Positions 54,982 to 63,217 of a stretch of DNA of 64,000 nt are shown piece by piece. Each line of letters begins with the position of its first letter. Within the stretch, counting starts at the first letter, position 1. Under the pieces are notes generated by a model that was given only the letters and a program-made list of their open reading frames with translations, was not told the origin of the DNA and did not search any database. The translations under genes and the position numbers were made by a program. This DNA is from Maritimibacter sp. DP1N21-5 (lineage in GTDB: Bacteria > Pseudomonadota > Alphaproteobacteria > Rhodobacterales > Rhodobacteraceae), in assembly GCF_019218295.1 (NCBI RefSeq), contig NZ_JAHUZF010000004.1, forward strand, positions 186,001-250,000, read 5' to 3'.

Positions 54982-55578
54982 CTATGTCGTTTGCAATGAA
55001 ACGATCTCGGCCACATCCTCTGGCGGAAGGGCCGCGAGCATCTCGGCGATGGACGCACCAAGGAGTGGATGACGCCAGTCCGGCGCGACGTCGGCGGCGG
55101 GCACGAGCACGAAGGCGCGGTCCTGCATTCTCGGGTGCGGCACGATAGGTTCCGAGGGCGCGCGTTGTCGCTGAAGTTCTGGGCGAAGTTCGACCCATTC
55201 ACGAAGCGTGGACTGGTCAGGCAGGATTTTTTCTTTATACGTAAGGAGGTCGAGATCGAGTGTCCGGTTTTCCCATCGTGCCCTGCGGGTGCGGTCAAAG
55301 GAGGCCTCGATATCGTGCAGACAGCCCAGAAGGGCCGCCGGGTCCAGGTCGGTTTCGACCGCGACCACGGCGTTCACCACATCGGGCTGGGTGCCCTTCG
55401 GGACAAAAGGAGACTGATACAGACGAGACCGGGCGAGGACCTTTATTGGCCCGGTATCGAGCGAGGAAATCGCCGCGCGCACCGTTGCTTCCGGCCCCCC
55501 CGCGGGCGACGTTGCGTTACTCCCAAGGCAAACAAGGATGTTGTCCCTAGGTAAACCGGTATTGTTTGCTTGCGACAT
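54982..55578 (-). CDS. folK: 2-amino-4-hydroxy-6-hydroxymethyldihydropteridine diphosphokinase
   Basis: A 198-residue enzyme of folate synthesis (HPPK) that pyrophosphorylates 6-hydroxymethyl-dihydropterin. VCLGSN, RSRLYQSPFV, VNAVVAVETDLDPAALL and the signature RWENRTLDLDLLTY with HPRMQDRAFVLVP identify it. The first gene of the minus-strand housekeeping block and divergent from the NYN-domain gene. Confidence 0.95.
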   Translation of the reverse strand: MSQANNTGLPRDNILVCLGSNATSPAGGPEATVRAAISSLDTGPIKVLARSRLYQSPFVPKGTQPDVVNAVVAVETDLDPAALLGCLHDIEASFDRTRRARWENRTLDLDLLTYKEKILPDQSTLREWVELRPELQRQRAPSEPIVPHPRMQDRAFVLVPAADVAPDWRHPLLGASIAEMLAALPPEDVAEIVSLQTT

Positions 55579-55679
55579 GGTTTCGACACCCTATTTTGCC
55601 CCGCAGATTCGCCGCGCCCGCTTTTTTCGCACTTACCACTCACGGCACTCACGGCGAACACAATTCGGAAGGATGGATT

Positions 55680-56261
55680 ATGTTCTACAAGGACGAACGG
55701 CTTGCGCTGTTCATTGATGGTTCGAACCTTTATGCAGCGGCGAAGTCGCTTGGCTTCGACATCGACTACAAGCTCCTCCGGCAGGAGTTCATGCGCCGCG
55801 GCAAATTGCTGCGCGCCTTCTACTACACGGCCTTGCTCGAGAACGACGACTATTCGCCGATCCGTCCGCTGGTGGACTGGCTCCACTACAACGGGTTCAC
55901 CATGGTGACGAAACCGGCCAAGGAGTTCACGGACTCCATGGGGCGTCGCAAGGTGAAGGGCAACATGGACATCGAACTGACCGTCGATGCCATGGAGATC
56001 GCCCCGCATGTCGATCATATCGTGCTGTTCTCCGGCGACGGCGATTTTCGGCCGCTCGTCGAAGGGCTGCAACGCAAGGGCGTGCGTGTTTCGGTCGTCT
56101 CGACGATCCGTAGCCAGCCGCCCATGATCGCGGACGAACTGCGCCGTCAGGCTGACAACTTCATCGAGCTCGACGAGCTGCGCGAAGTCATTGGGCGTCC
56201 TCCGCGTGAAGATCGGCCCGAGCGCGTTGACAACACGGCGAACGAAGACGCGGACGCCTGA
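55680..56261 (+). CDS. NYN-domain (PIN-like, LabA/DUF88) protein
   Basis: A 193-residue protein with a NYN fold related to PIN ribonucleases. Acidic residues that could bind a metal are in LALFIDGSNLY, VKGNMDIELTVDAM and LFSGDGDFRPLVEGL. A role in RNA processing or turnover is inferred from the fold. GGAAGGATGG precedes the ATG; the frame extends upstream without a site. Followed by a strong terminator. Confidence 0.9.
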   Translation: MFYKDERLALFIDGSNLYAAAKSLGFDIDYKLLRQEFMRRGKLLRAFYYTALLENDDYSPIRPLVDWLHYNGFTMVTKPAKEFTDSMGRRKVKGNMDIELTVDAMEIAPHVDHIVLFSGDGDFRPLVEGLQRKGVRVSVVSTIRSQPPMIADELRRQADNFIELDELREVIGRPPREDRPERVDNTANEDADA

Positions 56262-56284
56262 GGCATCCGGTCAGAGACAAGCGA

Positions 56285-56313
56285 AGGGCCCGGCGCATTG
56301 CCGGGCCCTTTTT
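56285..56313 (+). terminator. Rho-independent terminator after NYN gene
   Basis: Stem AGGGCCCGGC / GCCGGGCCCT, 5-base loop, then TTTT. It begins 24 bases past the stop. Confidence 0.92.
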
Positions 56314-56433
56314 CGTCGGACCTGTTCCCGACGAGGACCGGGGACTGCTCATGGAAAGATGAGGGCTGGCCCACTGGACCTCACGCCACATGCCCATTAG
56401 GTGTGGAGCGGACCAAGGAGCGCCGCGAACGCC

Positions 56434-57384
56434 ATGACCAAACAGCCCCTGAACCTGTATCTCGCTGCCCCGCGCGGTTTCTGCGCCGGTGTGGACCGGG
56501 CCATCAAGATCGTCGAAATGGCGATCGAGAAATGGGGTGCGCCGATCTATGTCCGCCACGAGATCGTGCACAACAAGTTCGTCGTGGACAGCCTGCGCGC
56601 GCAGGGTGCGGTCTTTGTCGAGGAACTGGACGAATGTCCGCCGGACCGTCCGGTGATCTTCTCCGCCCACGGCGTGCCGAAAGCGGTGCCTGCCGAAGCG
56701 GCGCGGCGCGAAATGGTCTATGTCGATGCGACCTGTCCGCTGGTGTCCAAGGTGCATATCGAAGCCGAACGTCACCACGCCAATGGGCTTCAGATGGTGA
56801 TGATCGGCCATGAAGGTCACCCCGAAACCATCGGCACCATGGGGCAACTGCCCGAGGGCGAGGTTCTGCTTGTGGAGACGGTCGCGGATGTCGCCAGGAT
56901 CACGCCGCGCGACCCCGAGCAACTTGCCTTCATCACCCAGACGACGCTCTCGGTCGATGACACCATCGACATCGTCGCGGCGCTGAAGGCCCGGTTCCCG
57001 GCGATCATCGGCCCACACAAGGAAGACATCTGTTACGCCACCACCAACCGGCAGGAAGCGGTCAAGGCCGTCGCGCCCAAGGTCGATGCGCTGCTGGTGA
57101 TCGGGGCGCCAAACTCGTCCAACTCCCGCCGTCTGGTCGAGGTCGCGCGGGGGCAGGGCTGTGCCTATTCCCAGCTTGTCGGCCGCGCGGATGAAATCGA
57201 CTGGCGCGCGCTCGAGGGTGCCCGCGCGATTGGCGTGACGGCGGGTGCCTCGGCCCCGGACGTGCTCATCCAGGAGGTGATCGACGCCTTTCGCGACCGT
57301 TACGACGTGACGCTGGACGTGGTGGAAACCGCCGTCGAGAACGTCGAGTTCAAGGTGCCGCGCGTGCTGCGCGAACCCGCCTGA
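56434..57384 (+). CDS. ispH: 4-hydroxy-3-methylbut-2-enyl diphosphate reductase
   Basis: A 316-residue iron-sulfur enzyme of the MEP isoprenoid pathway making IPP and DMAPP. The three cluster Cys are in [25 protein letters not shown] and [22 protein letters not shown] is also diagnostic. The ATG at 56434 is preceded by AAGGAG at a slightly long spacing. First gene of a run ending at rnhA. Confidence 0.96.
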   Translation: MTKQPLNLYLAAPRGFCAGVDRAIKIVEMAIEKWGAPIYVRHEIVHNKFVVDSLRAQGAVFVEELDECPPDRPVIFSAHGVPKAVPAEAARREMVYVDATCPLVSKVHIEAERHHANGLQMVMIGHEGHPETIGTMGQLPEGEVLLVETVADVARITPRDPEQLAFITQTTLSVDDTIDIVAALKARFPAIIGPHKEDICYATTNRQEAVKAVAPKVDALLVIGAPNSSNSRRLVEVARGQGCAYSQLVGRADEIDWRALEGARAIGVTAGASAPDVLIQEVIDAFRDRYDVTLDVVETAVENVEFKVPRVLREPA

Positions 57385-57397
57385 GGCGGGCCTCCGC

Positions 57398-57991
57398 GTG
57401 CGTCCTGACCCGGACACCATCGCCTTCTACAATACGGCAGCCGCACGGATGACGGATGTCACCGCCGAAGGACCGCCCTCGCCGGCGCTGGCCGCCTTCA
57501 TGGCCCTCTTGCCCGAAGGCGCGCAGGTGCTCGATTTCGGCTGTGGCCATGGGATCGCTACCGCGCAGATGAGCTGGGCCGGGTTTCGTGTGACCGGGCT
57601 TGATGCGTCGCGCGGGCTTTTGTCGGTCGCGCGCCGTCTTGCCCCCGACGCGGCATTTCTGGAGGCCTCGTTCGATGATCTGCGTGCCACCGCCACTTAC
57701 AACGGAATCTGGGCCAACTTCGCGCTCGTTCATGCCCCGCGTGCGACCTTGCCCGCCCATATCGCCCGGCTGCACACGGCGCTGAAACCCAACGGCGTGC
57801 TCCATCTGTCCATGATCCTCGGAAGCGGCGAAGAGCGCGACAGCCTGCAGCGGGCCTATACCTATGTGACCGAAGCCGAGCTCACCGCCTTGCTCGGCGA
57901 TTTCGACATTCTCGCGTCCGAGACGGATGTGAAATCCGGCGCGCTTGGCAACCATCCCGTGATCCGCATCCGCGCGAGGAGAGGCCCATGA
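57398..57991 (+). CDS. Class I SAM-dependent methyltransferase, paralogue 1
   Basis: A 197-residue cytosolic methyltransferase. Motif I is VLDFGCGHGIATAQM, motif II region GLDASRGLLSVAR, and the segment GIWANFALVHAPR suggests small-molecule methylation. It starts at GTG, 13 bases after ispH. It is related to the methyltransferase at 58434-59036 (GIW-NF-L-HAPR, LKP-G-LH and YTY shared). Substrate unknown. Confidence 0.85.
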   Translation: MRPDPDTIAFYNTAAARMTDVTAEGPPSPALAAFMALLPEGAQVLDFGCGHGIATAQMSWAGFRVTGLDASRGLLSVARRLAPDAAFLEASFDDLRATATYNGIWANFALVHAPRATLPAHIARLHTALKPNGVLHLSMILGSGEERDSLQRAYTYVTEAELTALLGDFDILASETDVKSGALGNHPVIRIRARRGP

Positions 57992-58437
57992 TCGGCATTC
58001 CCCGCACCCCGCTTCTTCTGGGCTTGGCCGGGCTGATCCCCTTCGTCTGGGGGCTGATCACGAGTTTCGAGCGGATCGACGGGCTCGACGACTACTGGCA
58101 GGGTTGGCCGCTTCTCGCCGATTACGCGATGGTGATCCTGCCCTTCATGTCGGGCGTGATCTGGGGCTTTGCGACGAACGCCACGGGCAAACAGGCCGCG
58201 ACGCTCTATATCCTGTCGGTCATCCCGGCGCTCTGGGCCTTCTTCTTCATCCTCGAAGATACCGCCCTTCTCTCGGCCGCCGTGGGGTTCGTCGTGCTCC
58301 TTCCCATCGACTACGCCTGCACGCGCGCCGGGCTTGCGCCGCTTTGGTGGATGCGGCTGCGCCTGATACTGACCGCCGTGGTCGTGCCCTGCCTCGTCAT
58401 CGGTCATATCGTGGCCGCGCCCAGCTTCCTGTCGTGA
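57988..58437 (+). CDS. DUF3429 family membrane protein
   Basis: A 149-residue inner-membrane protein with four to five helices. LLLGLAGLIPFVWGL, YAMVILPFMSGVIWGFA and SVIPALWAFFFIL fit DUF3429. Function unknown. It overlaps both methyltransferase neighbours (ATGA before, GTGA after). Confidence 0.84.
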   Translation: MIGIPRTPLLLGLAGLIPFVWGLITSFERIDGLDDYWQGWPLLADYAMVILPFMSGVIWGFATNATGKQAATLYILSVIPALWAFFFILEDTALLSAAVGFVVLLPIDYACTRAGLAPLWWMRLRLILTAVVVPCLVIGHIVAAPSFLS

Positions 58438-59036
58438 GCGCAGACGCCGAAACACTGGCCGTCTACGACGCCCGCACGGGGGATTATGCCCGGATGGTCT
58501 CTGCGTGGAATACGCCGGGCCTCGACGGGTTCTTGGATCGCCTGCCGCGCCCCGGAGTCGTGCTCGACCTCGGCTGCGGTCCGGGGCTCGATGCCCGCAG
58601 GATGATGGACGCGGGCCTCGATGTGGACGCGGTGGACGCAAGTGCGGCAATGGTCCGCGCGGCGCAGGAGATCGGCGTGCCCGCGCGACAATCGACCTTC
58701 GCCCAGATAGACGGGAGCGGTCTCTACGACGGCATCTGGGGCAACTTCTCGCTCCTTCATGCGCCGCGCGCGGATTTTCCCGACCACCTCGCAGCGCTCG
58801 CCCGTGCCTTGAAACCCGCTGGCCTCTTGCACATCGGCATGAAACTGGGCGAAGGGGAAGGCCGTGACGCCCTCGGGCGGTTCTACACCTATTACGATGA
58901 GGACGAACTCCTGCGACATCTGACCACCTCCGGCTTCACGCCCACTGCCCGCTGCGAGGGAACCGGCAAGGGCCTTTCCGGTGAAGCGTCGCCCTGGATC
59001 TGGGTGCAGGCGACGAAAGCGCATTCCGATGGTTGA
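58434..59036 (+). CDS. Class I SAM-dependent methyltransferase, paralogue 2
   Basis: A 200-residue methyltransferase starting at GTG. Motif I is [16 protein letters not shown], followed by [11 protein letters not shown] and [13 protein letters not shown]. Same layout as paralogue 1. Its last eight bases overlap the start of rnhA. Substrate unknown. Confidence 0.85.
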   Translation: MSADAETLAVYDARTGDYARMVSAWNTPGLDGFLDRLPRPGVVLDLGCGPGLDARRMMDAGLDVDAVDASAAMVRAAQEIGVPARQSTFAQIDGSGLYDGIWGNFSLLHAPRADFPDHLAALARALKPAGLLHIGMKLGEGEGRDALGRFYTYYDEDELLRHLTTSGFTPTARCEGTGKGLSGEASPWIWVQATKAHSDG

Positions 59037-59478
59037 TCTCGTCGCACATACCGACGGCGCCTGTTCCGGCAATCCCGGCCCGGGGGGCTGGGGCGTGCTC
59101 ATGCAGGCCAAGGACGGCGTCACGGTGGTCAAGGAACGCACCCTCTCGGGCGGCGAAGCGGCGACGACCAACAACCGGATGGAGCTGATGGCCGCGATCA
59201 TGGCGCTCGAAACGTTGGAGCGGCCCGCGACCATCACCATCGTGACCGACAGCGCCTACGTGAAGAACGGGATCACGGGTTGGATCCACGGCTGGAAACG
59301 CAACGGCTGGCGTGCCTCGGGTAACAAGCCGGTGAAGAACGTCGAGCTTTGGCAAAGGCTGGAAGAGGCGACGAAGCGCCATCAGGTCACTTGGAAGTGG
59401 ATCAAGGGCCACGCCGGCCACGCGGAAAACGAACGCGCCGACGAACTGGCCCGCGAAGGCATGAAGCCCTTCAAGTAA
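59029..59478 (+). CDS. rnhA: Ribonuclease HI
   Basis: A 149-residue endonuclease that degrades RNA in RNA-DNA hybrids. The DEDD residues are visible: [15 protein letters not shown] (Asp), NNRMELMA (Glu), [11 protein letters not shown] (Asp) and [15 protein letters not shown] (His, Asp). The ATG at 59029 lies inside the end of the preceding methyltransferase. Stop abuts that of the convergent GlsB-like gene. Confidence 0.96.
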   Translation: MVDLVAHTDGACSGNPGPGGWGVLMQAKDGVTVVKERTLSGGEAATTNNRMELMAAIMALETLERPATITIVTDSAYVKNGITGWIHGWKRNGWRASGNKPVKNVELWQRLEEATKRHQVTWKWIKGHAGHAENERADELAREGMKPFK

Positions 59479-59715
59479 CTACTTGCCCAGGTAGGTCTGC
59501 CAGAACCAGATCAGGAACACAGCCCCCAGAACGGCCCCGATGAAGCCGAAGGCCACGGCGGCCACGGTCACCAGCGCCCTGAGCAATAGCCCCCCGATCA
59601 ACGCGCCCAGCACCCCGACACCCACGGTGACGATCACGTTGGTATCGACCTTCATGATCCGCGTGGCGATGAAGCCCGCGGCGGCCCCGATGATGATGAG
59701 AAGCGTGACTGCCAT
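59479..59715 (-). CDS. GlsB/YeaQ/YmgE-like small membrane protein
   Basis: A 78-residue protein of three hydrophobic segments with Gly-rich helices (LLIIIGAAAGFIATRIM, VGVGVLGALIGGLLL, FGFIGAVLGAVFLIW), similar to transglycosylase-associated stress proteins. No enzyme motif. Stop adjoins that of rnhA with no gap. Confidence 0.75.
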   Translation of the reverse strand: MAVTLLIIIGAAAGFIATRIMKVDTNVIVTVGVGVLGALIGGLLLRALVTVAAVAFGFIGAVLGAVFLIWFWQTYLGK

Positions 59716-59806
59716 GCGTTCAATATGGTCATCCCGCCAGCGCGCTCAATCCCTCCACTGCGTCATGAATGCCTTGGCGATGCCGCGTCAGCGTCAAACG
59801 GAAGGA

Positions 59807-60802
59807 CTAGGCCGCGACCGGAAAGGCCTTGTCCCGCCCATGCGGCTCGTCCCAGTCGATCACCGGGTTGATCGGGATGATCCGGTTCGGGTTCACCATG
59901 TCGTGGCTGTAGTGGTAGTGCCGCACGTAATGGTCCGGGTGCACCGTGTTGGCCACACCCGGCCATTGATATAGCTCGCGGGTATAGGCCCAGAGGTTCG
60001 GGTATTCGCGAAGCCATTTCCGGTTGCACTTGAAATGCGTGTGATAGACCGGATCGAAGCGCACCAGCGTCGTGAAGAGCCGCCAGTCAGCTTCCGTGAT
60101 CCTGTCGCGCACCAGATAGCGCTGACCCGAGAGCCGCTCTTCCAGCCAGTCGAGGGCATGGAACAGCGTGACCACCGCCTCGTCATAGGCCTCCTGCGTG
60201 GTGGCGAAGCCGGCCTTGTAGACGCCGTTGTTGACCTCGTCATAGACCCGGTCGTTGACCTCTTCTATCTCTCCGCGCAGCGCCTCTGGCCAGAAATCCT
60301 GTGTGTCCCCGGTGATCCCGTCGAAGGCCGAGTTGAACATCCGGATGATCTCGGCCGATTCGTTTGAGACGATGGTGCCGGTCTTCTTGTCCCAAAGGAC
60401 GGGCACCGTGACCCGGCCGGAAATCTTCGGGTCTGCCTCGGTATAGATCTCGCGCATGAAGCGTTTGCCGAAGAGCTTGTCCCCGGTTGCGCCGACGAAG
60501 TCGGTGTCGAAGGTCCAGCCGTCTTCAAGCATGTCCGGGTGCACCACAGACACGTCGATATGGTCCTGAAGCGCCTTCAGCGTGCGGAACACGAGCGTGC
60601 GATGGGCCCAGGGGCAGGCAAAGGAGACGTAGAGGTGATACCGCCCCCTTTCCGCCGCGAAGCCGCCATCCCCCGAGGGGCCGGGCGCGCCGTCCGGCGT
60701 AACCCAGTTGCGAAACTTTGTGGTGGAGCGCACGAATTTGCCGCCATGCGCCTTGGTGTCATACCAGTTCGTGTTCCAGTCGCCGTTCTCGAGATAGCCC
60801 AT
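59807..60802 (-). CDS. Glutathionyl-hydroquinone reductase (Xi-class GST)
   Basis: A 331-residue cytosolic enzyme that reduces glutathionyl-hydroquinones. The active Cys lies in SFACPWAHRTLV, the thioredoxin fold continues through RVTVPVLWDKKTGTIVSNES, and the helical GST domain ends in HYYYSH-like VRHYHYSHDMVNPNRI. Length matches YqjG. AAGGAGG precedes the ATG. Confidence 0.93.
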   Translation of the reverse strand: MGYLENGDWNTNWYDTKAHGGKFVRSTTKFRNWVTPDGAPGPSGDGGFAAERGRYHLYVSFACPWAHRTLVFRTLKALQDHIDVSVVHPDMLEDGWTFDTDFVGATGDKLFGKRFMREIYTEADPKISGRVTVPVLWDKKTGTIVSNESAEIIRMFNSAFDGITGDTQDFWPEALRGEIEEVNDRVYDEVNNGVYKAGFATTQEAYDEAVVTLFHALDWLEERLSGQRYLVRDRITEADWRLFTTLVRFDPVYHTHFKCNRKWLREYPNLWAYTRELYQWPGVANTVHPDHYVRHYHYSHDMVNPNRIIPINPVIDWDEPHGRDKAFPVAA

Positions 60803-61091
60803 CGGGTCCTCCTTCGTTGCCTCCCAACATAGGGAAAACGCGACGCTGTGCGAATTGGTTCAGTGGGCGCATGACCTGTGCGCCCTGACACATGTCGCGG
60901 GTCTCTCCCCAGGCGTCGCATGGCGCATTTACCCGCGCCAACGGTTCCTGTATGCCCTGTCGCGACGATGCCCCGACCGGGGCCGGAGAGGTGGGCTTTT
61001 CGGATCGACCCAATCGGGGATCCTCGCAGGCCGTCGTCGGCGAAGCTGCCGCGCCCTCTTCCGTTCCGGTCCAAGCCACGCGAGGACCACG
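60803..61091. other. Intergenic region upstream of the cobalamin cluster
   Basis: 289 bases between divergent genes. I looked for a cobalamin riboswitch (B12 box and its partner helices) on both strands and did not find one. Only short hairpins are seen, for example CCCCGACCGGGG at about 60970. Confidence 0.4.
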
Positions 61092-61313
61092 ATGAAGTTC
61101 ACCATTGCCGCTCTCCTGCTTTTGTTGCCCGGCATGGCGCTGGCGCATCCCGGGCATCTGGCCGATGCGGCCGGTCACGACCACTGGGTCGCCGGAGTCG
61201 CCATTGGTGTGGCCATCGGCGTCGCCGTCTGGGGCGCGCTGCGGGGACGGGGCAAGAAGGTTGAAGACACGGCGGCGGACGAAGCAGAGACCGCCGAACC
61301 GCAGGAGGCCTGA
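61092..61313 (+). CDS. DUF6732 family small exported membrane protein
   Basis: A 73-residue protein with signal peptide MKFTIAALLLLLPGMALA, a His-rich start of the mature part (HPGHLADAAGHDHW), one hydrophobic segment (VAIGVAIGVAVWGALRG) and an acidic tail. The His cluster could bind a metal such as cobalt. It lies three bases upstream of the cobaltochelatase, so a link to cobalt handling is inferred. Confidence 0.82.
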   Translation: MKFTIAALLLLLPGMALAHPGHLADAAGHDHWVAGVAIGVAIGVAVWGALRGRGKKVEDTAADEAETAEPQEA

Positions 61314-61316
61314 ACC

Positions 61317-62570
61317 ATGTCGAAGATCGGTGTCATGATCTGCGGCCACGGGTCGCGCAGCCAGTCCGCGGTGGACGAGTTCAAGGTGCTTGCCGAGAAG
61401 CTCCCCGCCTTCTTCCCGGACGACTGGATCGTCGACTACGGCTATCTCGAGTTCGCGAACCCGGTGATCCGCGTCGGTCTCGACAACCTGCGGGAGGCGG
61501 GCTGCGACCGGATCGTCGCGGTGCCGGGGATGCTCTTCGCCGCGATGCATTCGAAGAACGACATTCCCACTGTGCTCAATACCTATGCCGCCGAACACGG
61601 GATCGAAGTCTCATACGGCCGTGAGCTTGGCGTCGATCCGAAGATGATCGCAGCGGCCGGCGACCGTATCCGCGCCTCTCTGGCCGAGGCAGATGCGACG
61701 CAGGGACCGGTGGATATCCACGACACCTGTCTCGTCGTCATCGGGCGCGGTGCGTCGGACCCGGATGCCAACGCCAATGTCGCCAAGATCGCACGCCTTC
61801 TGCAGGAAGGCATGGGGTTCGGCTGGCTCGAGGTTGGCTATTCCGGCGTGACCTTCCCGCTCGTCGAACCCTGCCTGCAACACGCCGCGCGGCTTGGATA
61901 CAAGCGCATCGTCGTCTTCCCTTACTTCCTCTTCACCGGCATCCTGATCGACCGGATTTACGGGTTCACCGACCGCGTCGCCGAGGCGCACCCAGGCATC
62001 CAGTTCGTCAAGGCCGGTTATCTCAACGACCACCCCAAAGTGCTCGAGACCTTCGCCGAACGCGTGACCGAGCAGCTTGGCGCGGTGCCGCCGCCCAACT
62101 GCGGCACCTGCGGCTACCGCGAGCAGGTTCTGTCGCTGTCGGCAGGCAAACACGTCCACGTGAAACCCGAGGATCGGGCCGGACACCCCGCCTATGCCGA
62201 GGTGCCGCCGCCGACCTGCGTCATGTGCAAATACCGGGTCGAGGTGTTGGGTTTCGAAGCCGAAGTCGGCGCGATCCAGGAAAGCCATCACCACCACGTC
62301 GAAGGGCAGGGGGCCTCGGCGCCGGGGTCCAACGTCGAGGATTGCCGCTTCTGCACCACCTTCTGCACCGGCGAGTGCCGGCTTCATCTGCACGCCCATG
62401 ACCATGGCCACCATGACCATGACCATGATCACGACCACGGGCACCATCGCGACCACCATCACCATCATCATGGTAACGGGCACGATCACGGGCATGACCA
62501 CGGCCACCACCACCCGGTCTATCCCCATGCGAAACATCCGCACGGGCCAGAATCGGCGCGTCGCAAATGA
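61317..62570 (+). CDS. cbiX: Sirohydrochlorin cobaltochelatase, CbiX-long type with His-rich tail
   Basis: A 417-residue class II chelatase that inserts cobalt into sirohydrochlorin. Two CbiX/CbiK repeats (~1-125 and ~135-250) include VMICGHGSRS and LVVIGRGASDPDAN, with PGMLFAAMHSKND and YFLFTGILI. Then Cys pairs follow (NCGTCG, TCVMCK, CRFCTTFCTGEC), as in Fe-S-bearing CbiX, and a C-terminal stretch (~360-410) of mostly His, Asp and Gly, likely a metal reservoir. AGGAGG precedes the ATG. It is coupled to cobH by ATGA. Confidence 0.93.
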   Translation: MSKIGVMICGHGSRSQSAVDEFKVLAEKLPAFFPDDWIVDYGYLEFANPVIRVGLDNLREAGCDRIVAVPGMLFAAMHSKNDIPTVLNTYAAEHGIEVSYGRELGVDPKMIAAAGDRIRASLAEADATQGPVDIHDTCLVVIGRGASDPDANANVAKIARLLQEGMGFGWLEVGYSGVTFPLVEPCLQHAARLGYKRIVVFPYFLFTGILIDRIYGFTDRVAEAHPGIQFVKAGYLNDHPKVLETFAERVTEQLGAVPPPNCGTCGYREQVLSLSAGKHVHVKPEDRAGHPAYAEVPPPTCVMCKYRVEVLGFEAEVGAIQESHHHHVEGQGASAPGSNVEDCRFCTTFCTGECRLHLHAHDHGHHDHDHDHDHGHHRDHHHHHHGNGHDHGHDHGHHHPVYPHAKHPHGPESARRK

Positions 62571-63217
62571 CCCGCCCGCCACTTCGCTACACGCGCGACC
62601 CTGCCGCGATCTACCGCGAGAGCTTCGCTACCGTGGAGCGTGAGGCGCGGCTGGATCGGTTTCCGGTGGGCATGGCGGCGCTCGCCACGCGGATAATCCA
62701 CGCCTGCGGCATGGTCGAGGTAGCCGACCGGCTGTCATTTTCGGATCGCGCCTATGAGGCGGGCCACGATGCCTTGCTCGCCGGTGCGCCGATCCTGTGT
62801 GATTGCGAAATGGTCGGCGCGGGGATCATTCGCCGTTACCTGCCGCGCCAGAACGAGGTGATCGTGACGCTGAACGATCCTTCCGTTCCGGACCGTGCGA
62901 AGTCCATCGGCAACACGAGGTCCGCAGCCGCGGTCGAGCTTTGGGCGGATCGGCTGCAAGGCGCCGTCGTCGCCATCGGCAACGCACCGACAGCGCTGTT
63001 CCACCTGCTCGAGCTCCTGGACGCCGGCGCGCCGAAACCGGCGGTGATCCTCGGGTTTCCCGTGGGCTTCGTCGGCGCGGCGGAATCCAAGGCCGAGTTG
63101 TCCAACAACCCGCGCGGCTGCGACTTCGTCGCCCTGCGCGGGCGCAGGGGCGGGTCGGCGATCGCCTCGGCCGCCGTCAATGCGCTCGCCGCGGGCCTTC
63201 CGGAGAAACTGCAATGA
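62567..63217 (+). CDS. cobH: Precorrin-8X methylmutase
   Basis: A 216-residue enzyme that moves the C11 methyl to C12 to give hydrogenobyrinate or its cobalt form. Active His ~45 is in RIIHACGMV; NTRSAAAVELW, GNAPTALFHLLEL and GFPVGFVGAAESK match CobH/CbiC. Overlaps cbiX and cobL by ATGA. Confidence 0.95.
   Translation: MTRPPLRYTRDPAAIYRESFATVEREARLDRFPVGMAALATRIIHACGMVEVADRLSFSDRAYEAGHDALLAGAPILCDCEMVGAGIIRRYLPRQNEVIVTLNDPSVPDRAKSIGNTRSAAAVELWADRLQGAVVAIGNAPTALFHLLELLDAGAPKPAVILGFPVGFVGAAESKAELSNNPRGCDFVALRGRRGGSAIASAAVNALAAGLPEKLQ

Noticed and set aside
60803..61091. Cobalamin riboswitch before cbiX
   Set aside because: No B12 box or matching helix set was found on either strand.
62390..62540. 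CRISPR-like or satellite repeats
   Set aside because: The short repeats encode the His-Asp tail of CbiX. The similar repeats at 8360-8515 encode the Asp tail of the FYDLN protein.
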